DNA of 64,000 nt from Sphingomonas sp. HMP6 (GTDB lineage Bacteria > Pseudomonadota > Alphaproteobacteria > Sphingomonadales > Sphingomonadaceae): contig NZ_AP022672.1 of NCBI RefSeq assembly GCF_013374095.1, forward strand, positions 3,573,072 to 3,637,071, read 5' to 3'. Below the pieces are notes generated by a model, which worked only from the letters and a program-made list of their open reading frames with translations, made no database searches and had not been told where the DNA came from. Position numbers and translations under genes: made by a program. Positions within the stretch are counted from its first letter, which is position 1. Every line of letters starts with the position of its first letter. This document shows, one piece after another, positions 8,874-17,874 of the stretch.

Positions 8874-10283
8874 ATGTTCGACGGCATTGACCCGATTATT
8901 CTCGCCCGTGCGCAATTCGCCTTCACGGTCAGTTTTCACTTCATCTTTCCGTCCTTCTCGATCGGCCTCGCGAGCTATCTTGCGGTGCTTGAAGGGTTGT
9001 GGCTGCGCACGGGCAAGCAGCTCTATCTCGACATCTTCCGCTTCTGGGTAAAGATCTTCGCCGTCGCCTTTGCGATGGGCGTCGTGTCTGGCATCGTGAT
9101 GTCATATCAGTTCGGCACCAACTGGGCGGTGTTCTCGGACAAGACCGGGCCGATCCTGGGGCCGCTTATGGCCTATGAAGTGCTGACCGCCTTTTTCCTT
9201 GAGGCCGGCTTCCTCGGCGTGATGCTGTTCGGGATGAAGAAGGTCGGCAAGCGGCTGCATTTTACCGCCACCTGCATGGTTGCGGTGGGTACCGCGATCT
9301 CGGCCTTCTGGATCCTGTCGGCGAACAGCTGGATGCACACGCCGCAAGGTTATGCGATCAACGCGCAAGGCCAGTTCGTAATGGCCGGATCATGGCTCAA
9401 GGTGATCTTCAACCCAAGCTTCCCGTATCGCTTCCTCCACACCGTGATTGCCGCCTACCTGACCACCTCACTGGTGGTTGGCGCGACCGGGGCTTGGCAT
9501 TTGCTGAAGAATCCGAGCGAGCCGCATGCGCGGAAGATTTTCAGCATGGCGATGTGGATGGCGGCGATCGTCGCGCCGATCCAGATCATGGCCGGCGATG
9601 CGCACGGACTCAACACGCTCGAATATCAACCGGCCAAGGTGATGGCGATGGAGGGTCATTATGACAGCCATCCCAAGGGCGCGCCGCTGATCCTGTTCGG
9701 CATTCCCAATTCGGAAAAGAAGCGGATCGATTATGCGATCGAGATTCCAAAGGCATCCTCGCTGATCCTTAAGCACGATCTCAACGCGCCGCTCGCCGGG
9801 CTCGACACGATCCCGCAGGACAAGCAGCCGCCCGTCGCGATCCTGTTCTGGTCGTTCCGCGTGATGGTGGGCCTTGGCTTCGCGATCTTCGGACTTGGCC
9901 TGTGGAGCCTGTTCGCGCGGTGGCGCGGCAAATTGTACGACTGGAAGTGGCTGCACCGCGCGGGCGTGCTGATGGGCCCGGCCGGGTTCATCGCGGTCAT
10001 CGCCGGGTGGATCACGACCGAGACCGGGCGTCAGCCTTACACGGTTTACGGTTTGCTCCGCACGGTCGACAGTGCCTCGCCACTCGCCGCACCTGCAGTC
10101 GGCGCCTCGCTGGTCGCCTTCGTGCTGGTCTATTTCGCGGTGTTCGGCGTCGGCACTTGGTACATCTTGCGCTTGATCGGGAAGGGTGTCGAGACGGGCG
10201 AGAGCGAGATCAGCGACGCACCGATCCGCACGGCGGGAACGACGCCGTCGCCTGCGCACCAGCCGGAAGGACATGCGGCATGA
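8874..10283 (+). CDS. cydA: Cytochrome bd-type ubiquinol oxidase subunit I
   Basis: 469 residues with multiple transmembrane helices. Probable heme ligand His22 is in VSFHFIFPSFSIG and a second conserved His is near residue 189 (FLHTVIAAY). The subunit oxidises ubiquinol and reduces oxygen to water at hemes b and d-type. The association with a DUF2474 peptide, and a moderate overall length, suggest the cyanide-insensitive (CIO) branch rather than the long-Q-loop E. coli form. The stop overlaps the cydB start (ATGA). Confidence 0.93.
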   Translation: MFDGIDPIILARAQFAFTVSFHFIFPSFSIGLASYLAVLEGLWLRTGKQLYLDIFRFWVKIFAVAFAMGVVSGIVMSYQFGTNWAVFSDKTGPILGPLMAYEVLTAFFLEAGFLGVMLFGMKKVGKRLHFTATCMVAVGTAISAFWILSANSWMHTPQGYAINAQGQFVMAGSWLKVIFNPSFPYRFLHTVIAAYLTTSLVVGATGAWHLLKNPSEPHARKIFSMAMWMAAIVAPIQIMAGDAHGLNTLEYQPAKVMAMEGHYDSHPKGAPLILFGIPNSEKKRIDYAIEIPKASSLILKHDLNAPLAGLDTIPQDKQPPVAILFWSFRVMVGLGFAIFGLGLWSLFARWRGKLYDWKWLHRAGVLMGPAGFIAVIAGWITTETGRQPYTVYGLLRTVDSASPLAAPAVGASLVAFVLVYFAVFGVGTWYILRLIGKGVETGESEISDAPIRTAGTTPSPAHQPEGHAA

Positions 10284-11281
10284 TCAATGCGGATCTCGCC
10301 ACGGTATGGGCCTTCATCATTGCTTTCGCGGTGTTCGGTTATGTCGTGCTGGACGGCTTCGATCTCGGGATCGGCATCCTGTTCCCAGCGTTCAAGGTCG
10401 GCGCCGATCGCGACGCGGCGATGAACGCGATCGCGCCGGTGTGGGACGGAAACGAGACATGGCTGGTACTGGGCGGCGGCGGGCTGTTCGCGGCGTTCCC
10501 GCTGGCCTACGCGATCCTGATGCCGGCGATGTATCCGCCGATCATCGCGATGCTGCTGGGCTTAGTCTTCCGCGGCGTGGCGTTCGAATATCGCTGGCGC
10601 GACCCCAGCCATCGTCGCTGGTGGGATATCGCCTTTACCGTTGGATCGTTCACTGCCGCCTTCGCCCAAGGCGTGATCCTGGGCGCGTTACTACAGGGTG
10701 TGAAGGTCTCCGGGCGTGCTTACGGGGGCGCATGGCTCGACTGGCTGACACCGTTCAGCGTGCTGACCGGGGTCAGCGTGGTGGTAGGTTATGCGTTGCT
10801 CGGCGCGACCTGGCTGATTGCCAAGACCGAAGGACGGACCGCCGAACAGGCGCTCGGCTTCGCACGCTGGCTGGGTGTGGCGACTTTGGTGGCCGTGGCG
10901 GCGGTGAGCCTCGCCACGCCGTTCCTCAACCATGATTATTACAGCCGATGGTTCCGGATGCCGGGCATCTTGCTCACCGCGCCGGTGCCGATCCTGGTTG
11001 CTGCGATCGCCTTGCTGTTCTGGCGGTCGCTCGGCCGCGGTGCGCAGATTCTGCCGTTCGTGCTCACGATCGCCGTGTTCGGCCTGTGTTTCATCGGGCT
11101 GGGGATCAGCATGTATCCCTATATCGTGCCCGCCAGCGTAACGATCTGGCAGGCCGCTGCGCCCGAATCCTCTCAAGTCTTCATGCTGATCGGCGTCGGC
11201 ATCATGCTGCCGCTGATCATCGGCTACACCGCGTGGGGTTATTGGGTGTTCCGCGGCAAGGTTGGCGAGGGGTATCATTGA
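10280..11281 (+). CDS. cydB: Cytochrome bd-type ubiquinol oxidase subunit II
   Basis: 333 residues. The start MINADLATVWAFIIAFAVF overlaps the cydA stop. The family signature GYVVLDGFDLGIGIL comes directly after, then WDGNETWLVLGGGGLFAAFP, with about eight or nine transmembrane helices. It forms the heterodimer with CydA in the inner membrane. The longer open frame upstream of 10280 is only the shadow of cydA. Confidence 0.93.
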   Translation: MINADLATVWAFIIAFAVFGYVVLDGFDLGIGILFPAFKVGADRDAAMNAIAPVWDGNETWLVLGGGGLFAAFPLAYAILMPAMYPPIIAMLLGLVFRGVAFEYRWRDPSHRRWWDIAFTVGSFTAAFAQGVILGALLQGVKVSGRAYGGAWLDWLTPFSVLTGVSVVVGYALLGATWLIAKTEGRTAEQALGFARWLGVATLVAVAAVSLATPFLNHDYYSRWFRMPGILLTAPVPILVAAIALLFWRSLGRGAQILPFVLTIAVFGLCFIGLGISMYPYIVPASVTIWQAAAPESSQVFMLIGVGIMLPLIIGYTAWGYWVFRGKVGEGYH

Positions 11282-11403
11282 TGATCGAGAGCCGCGTCGC
11301 ACCGCTATGGAAGCGGCTCGCCTGGATGGCGGGCATTTGGGTGATCAGTGTCCTTGCGCTCAGCGTGGTGGCATATGCCATTAAACTGTGGTTACGCGCC
11401 TGA
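11281..11403 (+). CDS. DUF2474 family small membrane protein of the CIO operon
   Basis: 40 residues: a short basic N-terminus (MIESRVAPLWKRLAWMAG), one transmembrane helix and a basic end (KLWLRA). It starts on the last base of the cydB stop (TGATG), so it is translationally coupled. The position and pattern match the DUF2474 peptides that follow CIO-type cydB and are thought to be accessory subunits analogous to CydX. Confidence 0.8.
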   Translation: MIESRVAPLWKRLAWMAGIWVISVLALSVVAYAIKLWLRA

Positions 11404-11428
11404 TCTTTCCGACGTAAAGGTGGACGCC

Positions 11429-11749
11429 GTGGATTGGGGCATTTTCAAGCGGCAGATGGGCGAGCAGTTGCACATCAGCGACGATGCGCTGCATGTCCAC
11501 GCTGGCATGGCGATTCTTATTCTCGTCGCATTGCTGTTGCGGCGGCCACCGTGGAACTGGCGCCCGCTGCTCACGGTGGCGGTGATCGAGGCGATCAACG
11601 AAATCTACGACATGCGCTCGCTTGGTATACGGCCGAATAATGAAACTGCATTTCCCGACAGCATCCATGATTTCGTGCTGACGATGCTGTGGCCGGTCGT
11701 CATCGCCGCGACGTGGCCGCTGTTCCGGCGGTTCTTGGATAAACGCTAA
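11429..11749 (+). CDS. Hypothetical small membrane protein
   Basis: About 106 residues if started at the GTG at 11429, which is preceded by AAAGG at a suitable distance. GTG 11420 is an alternative, and a longer frame from 11348 would overlap the DUF2474 gene. It has two or three hydrophobic segments (AGMAILILVALLL, VLTMLWPVVIAATWPLF) separated by a polar loop with EAINEIYDMRSLG and a conserved-looking DSIHDF. I do not recognise a named family; the pattern of membrane helices around Glu/His/Asp residues resembles VanZ-like proteins only loosely. Confidence 0.6.
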   Translation: MDWGIFKRQMGEQLHISDDALHVHAGMAILILVALLLRRPPWNWRPLLTVAVIEAINEIYDMRSLGIRPNNETAFPDSIHDFVLTMLWPVVIAATWPLFRRFLDKR

Positions 11750-11828
11750 GAATAGCCGCGCCTTTCCATGCGCGCGTGTGCGCGGTAACGCGGGTCGTCA
11801 CGCGAATCATCAGGGTCTAAGGGTTCCC

Positions 11829-12698
11829 ATGCATATCAAGCCGCTGCGCAAGGCCGTTTTTCCCGTTGGTGGCTTGGGAACCCGTTTTCTCCCCGCGACG
11901 AAGGCGATGCCCAAGGAAATGTTGCCCGTGGTGGATCGCCCCTTGATCCAATACGCGGTCGACGAAGCGATCGAAGCGGGGATCGAACAGATGATCTTCG
12001 TTACCGGACGCGGTAAATCGGCGATCGAGGATCATTTCGACATTGCCTATGAACTCGAGGCGACGATGGCAGCACGCGGCAAGTCGCTTGAAGTGCTCGA
12101 CCAGACCCGGCTCGCGCCCGGCGCGGTCGCCTATGTGCGGCAGCAGGAGCCGATGGGCCTGGGTCACGCGGTCTGGTGCGCCCGCGACATCGTCGGCGAT
12201 GAGCCGTTCGCGGTACTGCTCGCCGACGACTTCATGGTCGGAAAACCGGGCTGCCTGCGCCAAATGGTCGATGCCTATATGAAGGTCGGCGGCAATATGA
12301 TCTGCGCGCAGGAAGTGCCTGAGGATCAGACGCATATGTACGGGGTTATCACGCCTGGCACGCGCGACGGCGCTCTCACGCAAGTGAAGGGGCTGGTCGA
12401 AAAGCCGGCAAAGGGTTCTGCACCGTCGAACCTTTCGGTGATCGGTCGCTATATTTTGCAGCCCGAAGTTATGCGCGTGCTCGAGAATCAAGGCAAGGGC
12501 GCGGGCGGCGAGATTCAGTTGACGGACGCAATGGCGCGGATGATCGGTGATCAGCCGTTCCACGGGCTGACTTTCGACGGCAAGCGCTACGATTGCGGCG
12601 ATAAAGCGGGCTACGTCACCGCCAACCTCGCCGTCGCGGTGGGACGCGACGATATCGGCGAAACCGTACGCGCGTTTGCGGTCAATCTGCTGAAATAG
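11829..12698 (+). CDS. galU: UTP--glucose-1-phosphate uridylyltransferase
   Basis: 289 residues. The nucleotidyltransferase signature KAVFPVGGLGTRFLPATKA is at the N-terminus with KEMLPVVDRPLIQYAV; DDFMV and GLVEKP follow. It makes UDP-glucose from glucose 1-phosphate, the precursor for glucose, glucuronate, xylose and galacturonate units used elsewhere in this locus. The start at 11829 has AAGGG just upstream. It is the first gene of the polysaccharide region. Confidence 0.95.
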   Translation: MHIKPLRKAVFPVGGLGTRFLPATKAMPKEMLPVVDRPLIQYAVDEAIEAGIEQMIFVTGRGKSAIEDHFDIAYELEATMAARGKSLEVLDQTRLAPGAVAYVRQQEPMGLGHAVWCARDIVGDEPFAVLLADDFMVGKPGCLRQMVDAYMKVGGNMICAQEVPEDQTHMYGVITPGTRDGALTQVKGLVEKPAKGSAPSNLSVIGRYILQPEVMRVLENQGKGAGGEIQLTDAMARMIGDQPFHGLTFDGKRYDCGDKAGYVTANLAVAVGRDDIGETVRAFAVNLLK

Positions 12699-12775
12699 TC
12701 GAGATTCGGCGTACCAGAGAGCCTTAACCAATTCGCGTTAGAGTGACCCGTTCACGAAAACGGGTGCGAAAACGC

Positions 12776-13657
12776 ATGAAGGGTATTATTCTGGCCGGTG
12801 GCGCGGGAACGCGGCTGTATCCGGCGACGCTGGCGCTGTCGAAGCAATTGCTGCCGGTGTTCGACAAGCCGATGATCTATTATCCGTTGTCGGTCCTGAT
12901 GCTGGCCGGGATCCGCGAGATCCTGATCATTTCCACGCCGCGTGATTTGCCGATGTTCCGCTTGCTGCTTGGTGACGGTTCTGCGTTCGGTATAGCCTTG
13001 TCCTATTGCGAACAGCCAGAACCCGGCGGCCTGCCGCAAGCTTTCTTGCTGGGCGCGGATTTCCTCGACGGGGAGGCGTGCGCGCTGATCCTGGGAGACA
13101 ATATCTATCATGGAGATGGACTGGGCGCGAAGTGCCGCGCGGCCGCGCTCGCGGCGGAGCAGGGCGGGGCAACCGTCTTTGCCTATCAGGTCGACGACCC
13201 CGAACGCTATGGGGTGGTATCGTTTGATCCGGTCAGCGGGCGCGCCACGGGAATTGAGGAAAAGCCGGCCGAACCGCAGTCGAACTGGGCGGTGACCGGC
13301 CTGTATTTTTGCGATGCCGGCGTGGTCGAGATCGCGCGGGGCCTCACGCCCTCTGCACGCGGCGAAGTCGAGATCGTCGACGTGCTCAAGGCCTATATGG
13401 CGCGCGATGCCCTGTCGGTCGGGCGGTTGGGTCGCGGTTACGCATGGCTCGACACGGGCACGCACGATTCGCTTCACGACGCCTCGTCGTTCGTACGGAC
13501 GATCGAGCGGCGACAGGGCATCAAGATCGCATGCCCTGAGGAAATCGCGCTCGATCTCGGCTGGCTCGATGCGGGGCAAGTGACCGCGCGGGCTGATTCG
13601 ATGGGCAAGACCGACTATGCGCGGTATCTGCGCTCCTGCGCCAAGGCGGCGGCATGA
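12776..13657 (+). CDS. rfbA: Glucose-1-phosphate thymidylyltransferase
   Basis: 293 residues, the usual RmlA length. Signatures are [44 protein letters not shown] and the C-terminal [12 protein letters not shown]. It makes dTDP-glucose. The stop overlaps the rfbB start (ATGA), so the two steps are coupled. No RmlC or RmlD is found in the window. Confidence 0.95.
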   Translation: MKGIILAGGAGTRLYPATLALSKQLLPVFDKPMIYYPLSVLMLAGIREILIISTPRDLPMFRLLLGDGSAFGIALSYCEQPEPGGLPQAFLLGADFLDGEACALILGDNIYHGDGLGAKCRAAALAAEQGGATVFAYQVDDPERYGVVSFDPVSGRATGIEEKPAEPQSNWAVTGLYFCDAGVVEIARGLTPSARGEVEIVDVLKAYMARDALSVGRLGRGYAWLDTGTHDSLHDASSFVRTIERRQGIKIACPEEIALDLGWLDAGQVTARADSMGKTDYARYLRSCAKAAA

Positions 13658-14724
13658 GCGCCGTCGTATCACTCGCCGCGGCAACGCCCGAACGCTGTGT
13701 GCTGGTCACCGGGGGGGCGGGCTTCATAGGTTCGGCGGTGTGCCGGCATCTCGTTCGGGGGGGGCGCACGCGTGTCATCAACCTCGACAAGCTGACCTAT
13801 GCCGGCTCGCTTTCAGCACTCGCCGATGTTGCCGCATCGCCACACTATCGCTTCGTCCAGGGGGATATTGCCGATCGCGTGCTGGTGACCCGCTTATTGG
13901 CGGAGGAGCGCGTCGATGCGGTAATGCACCTCGCTGCGGAGAGCCATGTTGATCGCTCGATCGATGGCCCGGCGGTGTTCGTCGAGACCAACATAACCGG
14001 CACCTTCCACCTGCTCGAAGTTGCACTCAATCACTGGCGCGGGCTTGAGGGCGCTGCAAAGGACCGCTTCCGCTTTCATCATATCTCTACTGACGAGGTG
14101 TTTGGCGACTTGCCGTTCGATTGCTCCAAATTCGACGAGGACTCGCCATATCGCCCGTCATCGCCCTATTCGGCGTCGAAGGCTGCGTCAGACCATCTCG
14201 TGCGCGCGTGGCACCACACCTTCGGTCTGCCGGTTGTGCTGTCGAATTGCAGCAATAATTACGGGCCGCATCAATTTCCCGAAAAGTTGATTCCGCTGAC
14301 GATCACGCGGGCGTCGGCAGGGCTCAGTTTGCCGGTGTATGGGACGGGGGAGAATGTTCGGGACTGGCTGCATGTAGAGGATCATGCACGTGCGCTCGAT
14401 GCCGTGATGATGCGTGGGGCCGTGGGCGAGACCTATGTTATTGGCGGCCGCGCCGAGCATAGCAACATCGCGGTGGTTGCGATGATCTGCGATCTGCTCG
14501 ATGCGAAGGCTCCCCTTGCGAACGGGAAGCGCCGCCGCTCGCTGATCCAGTTGGTGACCGACCGGCCGGGCCATGATCGCCGTTACGCGATCGACCCTAG
14601 CCGAATCGAGCGCGATCTGGGCTGGCGCGCGGAGATCGCGTTTGCCGAGGGGCTGACCAGGACGATCGATTGGTATTTGGCGGAAAGCGCGTCGTTCGCA
14701 CAGAGCGTACCGCTGGTCGGCTAA
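13654..14724 (+). CDS. rfbB: dTDP-glucose 4,6-dehydratase
   Basis: 356 residues of the extended SDR family. The NAD-binding [10 protein letters not shown] is preceded by about 16 extra residues. The active site has STDEVFGDL (Thr-Asp-Glu) and the catalytic [10 protein letters not shown] (YxxxK). It converts dTDP-glucose to dTDP-4-keto-6-deoxyglucose. Rhamnose synthesis would need RmlC and RmlD, which are not here, so they lie elsewhere or the intermediate goes to another sugar. Confidence 0.95.
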   Translation: MSAVVSLAAATPERCVLVTGGAGFIGSAVCRHLVRGGRTRVINLDKLTYAGSLSALADVAASPHYRFVQGDIADRVLVTRLLAEERVDAVMHLAAESHVDRSIDGPAVFVETNITGTFHLLEVALNHWRGLEGAAKDRFRFHHISTDEVFGDLPFDCSKFDEDSPYRPSSPYSASKAASDHLVRAWHHTFGLPVVLSNCSNNYGPHQFPEKLIPLTITRASAGLSLPVYGTGENVRDWLHVEDHARALDAVMMRGAVGETYVIGGRAEHSNIAVVAMICDLLDAKAPLANGKRRRSLIQLVTDRPGHDRRYAIDPSRIERDLGWRAEIAFAEGLTRTIDWYLAESASFAQSVPLVG

Positions 14725-14891
14725 CCCACCGACGATCGCCGCTACATTCGGGCGAGATCAAAAAATGATGGGCGGCGGAAGCTGCGCTTAAGCTCAAGAG
14801 CGCTAGTGCGTCTGCAATTTACAGATGGACGCTATGGTCCATGCAATGGCGTCTTCGCCTCCATAACCACCGCAGCGGAGGAGACCACCCA

Positions 14892-14927
14892 CGAAAAGAA
14901 AAGGGGCCGAGCTTTCACTCGACCCCC
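14892..14927 (-). terminator. Rho-independent terminator of the FecR-like gene
   Basis: On the minus strand a 9-bp stem with one mismatch (GGGGTCGAG / CTCGGCCCC), with a 6-base loop, is followed by TTTTCTTTTCGT. It lies just downstream of the FecR-like gene stop at 14954. Confidence 0.75.
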
Positions 14928-14953
14928 AAATTCTCTTGGCAAAGACCCTAAGA

Positions 14954-15394
14954 CTAGGGGCTAACTGCCTTCGTGCTGGTGTTGCTCGTTGCGGCGACAA
15001 TGCCACCGGCAACAGCAACAAGCGCCAAACCACCGATGATGTAGCCCGTCGAGCTACCACCGGTGCCTTCGCCGGCACCGGACGTATCGTCCTGCGTTGC
15101 CGCGAACGACTGCGGTGCAGCGCAACCAGCGGTACCGACCGACAGGATTGACGTTGGCTTCAGGGCTACGTTGCAGCCCTGCATTGCGACCTTCGCCGAA
15201 GAACCACGGGTGATAACCCGATCGCCAACGAACAGCGACTGGCCAGCGCGTGCTGGAAGAAGCTTGCCGTCACGTGCAACAACAGTGCCCTGCGACACTG
15301 CGGTCAGCGTGCCGACGGATTGCTCGGAAGCCGCAAACAGCGGTGCCGAAAGGCTCGCCATCACAATGGCGGCGGTTACCCGCGAAAATTTCAT
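14954..15394 (-). CDS. Small FecR-like envelope protein with C-terminal anchor
   Basis: 146 residues. A signal peptide (MKFSRVTAAIVMASLSAPLFA) is followed by a compact domain: GTVVARDGKLLPARAG, then SLFVGDRVITRGSSAKV and ALKPTSILSVG. That is the FecR-type beta pattern. After a Gly/Thr-rich linker there is a C-terminal hydrophobic helix (IIGGLALVAVAGGIVAA). The start at 15394 has GGGAGA upstream, and its own terminator follows. It probably sits in the periplasm or outer envelope. Its role is unknown; FecR domains occur in both sensor and surface proteins. Confidence 0.65.
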   Translation of the reverse strand: MKFSRVTAAIVMASLSAPLFAASEQSVGTLTAVSQGTVVARDGKLLPARAGQSLFVGDRVITRGSSAKVAMQGCNVALKPTSILSVGTAGCAAPQSFAATQDDTSGAGEGTGGSSTGYIIGGLALVAVAGGIVAATSNTSTKAVSP

Positions 15395-15564
15395 CTCAGT
15401 CTCCCTTGAACCCGTTTGGCGGTGCTCGGTGATCGGAATACCCACGAGCAGTCATTTTGTCTACCCTCAAATCGTTCGCGCTCGCACAAAAAACATGAGT
15501 GAGATGCCGAAACGCCACAGGACGATTTGGGTTGCACCCAAGGCGTAGGACAAGCGAAAATCCT

Positions 15565-16344
15565 CTAGCCAACGGCGGTGAGATATTTGCGATCGGTCCC
15601 CTCCAGGCATAACGCTGTGAGCACGCCGCTGGCATAGGCCCCGGTATCGATTCCAATGCGATTAGGGCGCTCATCCGGGCCATCGCTAATCGTGTGGCCG
15701 TGCACCACGACGAAGGGATGGCAGGCCGAACTGTCGAGGAAATCTTCGCGAATCCAGCGCAAATCCGAGATTTTCTGCTGTTCCAGCGGCGTGCCTGGGC
15801 GGATGCCGGCGTGCACGAAAAGATAGTCGCCGAAGCGAAAGCTATCGACGAAGGACTCGACGAAGGCGAGATCGGTCGGAGGCATCGCCGCCCGAATTTC
15901 GGCTGCCGCCGCTGCCGCCGGAAGCGTGGCCAGGCGGCCCACTTCGACGCCGTAACTTTGCGCGAATTCGTATCCGCCAAAACTCATCCAGTCCCAAACG
16001 CGCTCAGGATCGTCGCCTAGCACGCGCAGCAACATCTCCTCATGATTGCCCATCACGAACACGGGATTGGGCAGATTCAGGCGAATCGTTTGTAATAGTT
16101 GAAGTACGCCACGCGAATCGGGTCCGCGGTCGATCAGGTCGCCGAGAAACACGATGAATTCGCGTTGACAGGGGCGGGCCTGACTGTCGGCGTCGATCTG
16201 GTCTAGCAAATCGCGGAGAAGATCGAGCCGGCCATGCACGTCGCCGATCGCGTAGGCGCGGGTACCAGGCGGGCCGCTGGGGGGCGGGGCGGGTTTCGGG
16301 GTTTTTCTGAACAGTCCCACGGTCGTTTCCAAATGATCCGACAT
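15565..16344 (-). CDS. Calcineurin-like metallophosphoesterase (PPP family)
   Basis: 259 residues. All phosphoesterase motifs are present in order: GDVHGRLDLL, GDLIDRGPDSRG, GNHEEM, then FVHAGIRPG and VVHGHT. This matches the bacterial PrpA/ApaH-like serine/threonine phosphatase group with a two-metal centre. The substrate could be a phosphoprotein or a dinucleoside polyphosphate. It follows a glycosyltransferase by 20 bases on the same strand inside an exopolysaccharide locus with a tyrosine kinase, so a regulatory role there is possible but unproven. Confidence 0.88.
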   Translation of the reverse strand: MSDHLETTVGLFRKTPKPAPPPSGPPGTRAYAIGDVHGRLDLLRDLLDQIDADSQARPCQREFIVFLGDLIDRGPDSRGVLQLLQTIRLNLPNPVFVMGNHEEMLLRVLGDDPERVWDWMSFGGYEFAQSYGVEVGRLATLPAAAAAAEIRAAMPPTDLAFVESFVDSFRFGDYLFVHAGIRPGTPLEQQKISDLRWIREDFLDSSACHPFVVVHGHTISDGPDERPNRIGIDTGAYASGVLTALCLEGTDRKYLTAVG

Positions 16345-16364
16345 TCCGCCGGGCGCATCTGCGC

Positions 16365-17600
16365 CTATCGCTGTGCGATATCGCCGCTAACGGCTTCGAG
16401 CAAGAATAGCCAGCGGGTGAGCGCGTGCGTGCGCGTGTAGCCGCCATCGAGTAGCGCGCGCGCGGCGCGTCCCATCGCCGCAGTCCGGGTCCGGTCGTCG
16501 GCCAGAGCCACGATCGCGTCCGCAAGCGCCGCAGCATCGCCGGGCGCGACAGCGACACCCGCGCCTGCGGGAACGATCAGCCGCGGGAGCTCGCCGTCCG
16601 GCATGCACACCGCGACGACGGCGCGCCCGGCGGCGCAGACCCCGAAAACCTTGCTGGGCACGATCAGGCCTTCGAACTCGGGACGAAGCGAAATCCAATG
16701 CGCATTTCCCGTCGCGAGTGACTCGGACAGTTTTTCGCGCGGCTGATACGGTGCGAATCGAAAGTTCGTCAGCCCAAGCGCGTCGACCCGCGCGGCGAGT
16801 TGGTCCGACATGTGCCCGCCGCCAACGAACAGAAACACGATGTCGGCCCGTTCGCGCAGCGCCGTCGCCGCGCCAAGCAGCGTATCGTATTCATGCGCGC
16901 GACCGAGATTGCCAGAGTAAGCGAGCACGAACGCGCCGCGCGCAATATTCCAGCCCGCCCGCAGCTCCGGCGAATGGCCGGTGAGGGGGACGATGTCTGC
17001 GTCGTTCGACCAGTTCGGAATGACGGCAATGCGATCCCGGGCGATGCCGGCGCGCACGATCCGATCAGCCATCAGATCGCCGATCGCGACGATCCGCGTC
17101 GCCCGACGGAGCGACATGTCGCGCAAGCCCGTCAGCAAGCGCCCGATCGGACCTTTTGCGATGCCGATGCCGTAGGCGACAGCCACTTCGGGGTAGAGAT
17201 CCTGCAACCATGGGATCAGCATAGCCCCGCGGACTCGTGCCACGAGCGCGAGCGGTACCGACAGCAAGGGCGGATCGGTTTTTACGACCAGAACGGTGCC
17301 GCGCCTGGCGATCCGCGCGGCGACGATGGGCGCGAACAGCAGATAGAACAGATATGCCGCGATTCGCCCCGCCATGCCGCGGCGGCTCGCTGGCGTTGTA
17401 ACGCGGTATATCTTCACGCCGGCGATCGTTTCCTGTCGCGGCAACAGGCCGTGGTCCTGCCCGTACAGGGCGCGGCTCGTGATCACGGTGACGTCATGCC
17501 CCTGCGCCGCCAGATCGACCGCGAGATCGGTCAGGATTTGCGCCGTCGCCGAATGATCGGGGGCGTAGAAGCGGTTGAGGAAGATGATCGGGGCGGGCAT
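16365..17600 (-). CDS. Glycosyltransferase family 4, WcaI-like
   Basis: 411 residues from the ATG at 17600 (MPAPIIFLNRFYAPDHSATA), the usual start of WcaI-type enzymes; the frame upstream to 17780 lacks a family match. It has two Rossmann lobes, with the acceptor-lobe motif GHDVTVITSRALYG, SGNLGRAHEYDTLL at the donor lobe and the EX7E-like region FEGLIVPSKVFGVCAAGR. It probably adds a sugar to the lipid-linked repeat. It is divergent from the priming transferase across a 274-bp gap that should contain promoters for both. Confidence 0.85.
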   Translation of the reverse strand: MPAPIIFLNRFYAPDHSATAQILTDLAVDLAAQGHDVTVITSRALYGQDHGLLPRQETIAGVKIYRVTTPASRRGMAGRIAAYLFYLLFAPIVAARIARRGTVLVVKTDPPLLSVPLALVARVRGAMLIPWLQDLYPEVAVAYGIGIAKGPIGRLLTGLRDMSLRRATRIVAIGDLMADRIVRAGIARDRIAVIPNWSNDADIVPLTGHSPELRAGWNIARGAFVLAYSGNLGRAHEYDTLLGAATALRERADIVFLFVGGGHMSDQLAARVDALGLTNFRFAPYQPREKLSESLATGNAHWISLRPEFEGLIVPSKVFGVCAAGRAVVAVCMPDGELPRLIVPAGAGVAVAPGDAAALADAIVALADDRTRTAAMGRAARALLDGGYTRTHALTRWLFLLEAVSGDIAQR

Positions 17601-17874
17601 CGCGGCGGGCGTTCTCGTCAAAGCGGCACTGGCGCGGCCAAAGCACGATGCGATCAATCCGATCAACTCCTTACTTACCTGGTCGGAGCCGCGGTTTGGC
17701 GTCACGACCCTCGCGGCGTCCCTACGATCTTCTTGTTTTGCTTGAACTCGGTTCGAGCGCGTGCAATCTGCCGCGTGCATTTTGCAGTGCAGCGTCGCCC
17801 CAAGGCGGCTGGACCGCGTTGGTCCTGCGCGGTATTGATGAATCGCGATTGCGGACGATTTAGGGGATTTCGCA

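Noticed and set aside
12746..12765. Hairpin ACCCGTT / AACGGGT between galU and rfbA as a terminator
   Set aside because: The stem is only 7 bp and no T-run follows; it may be chance.
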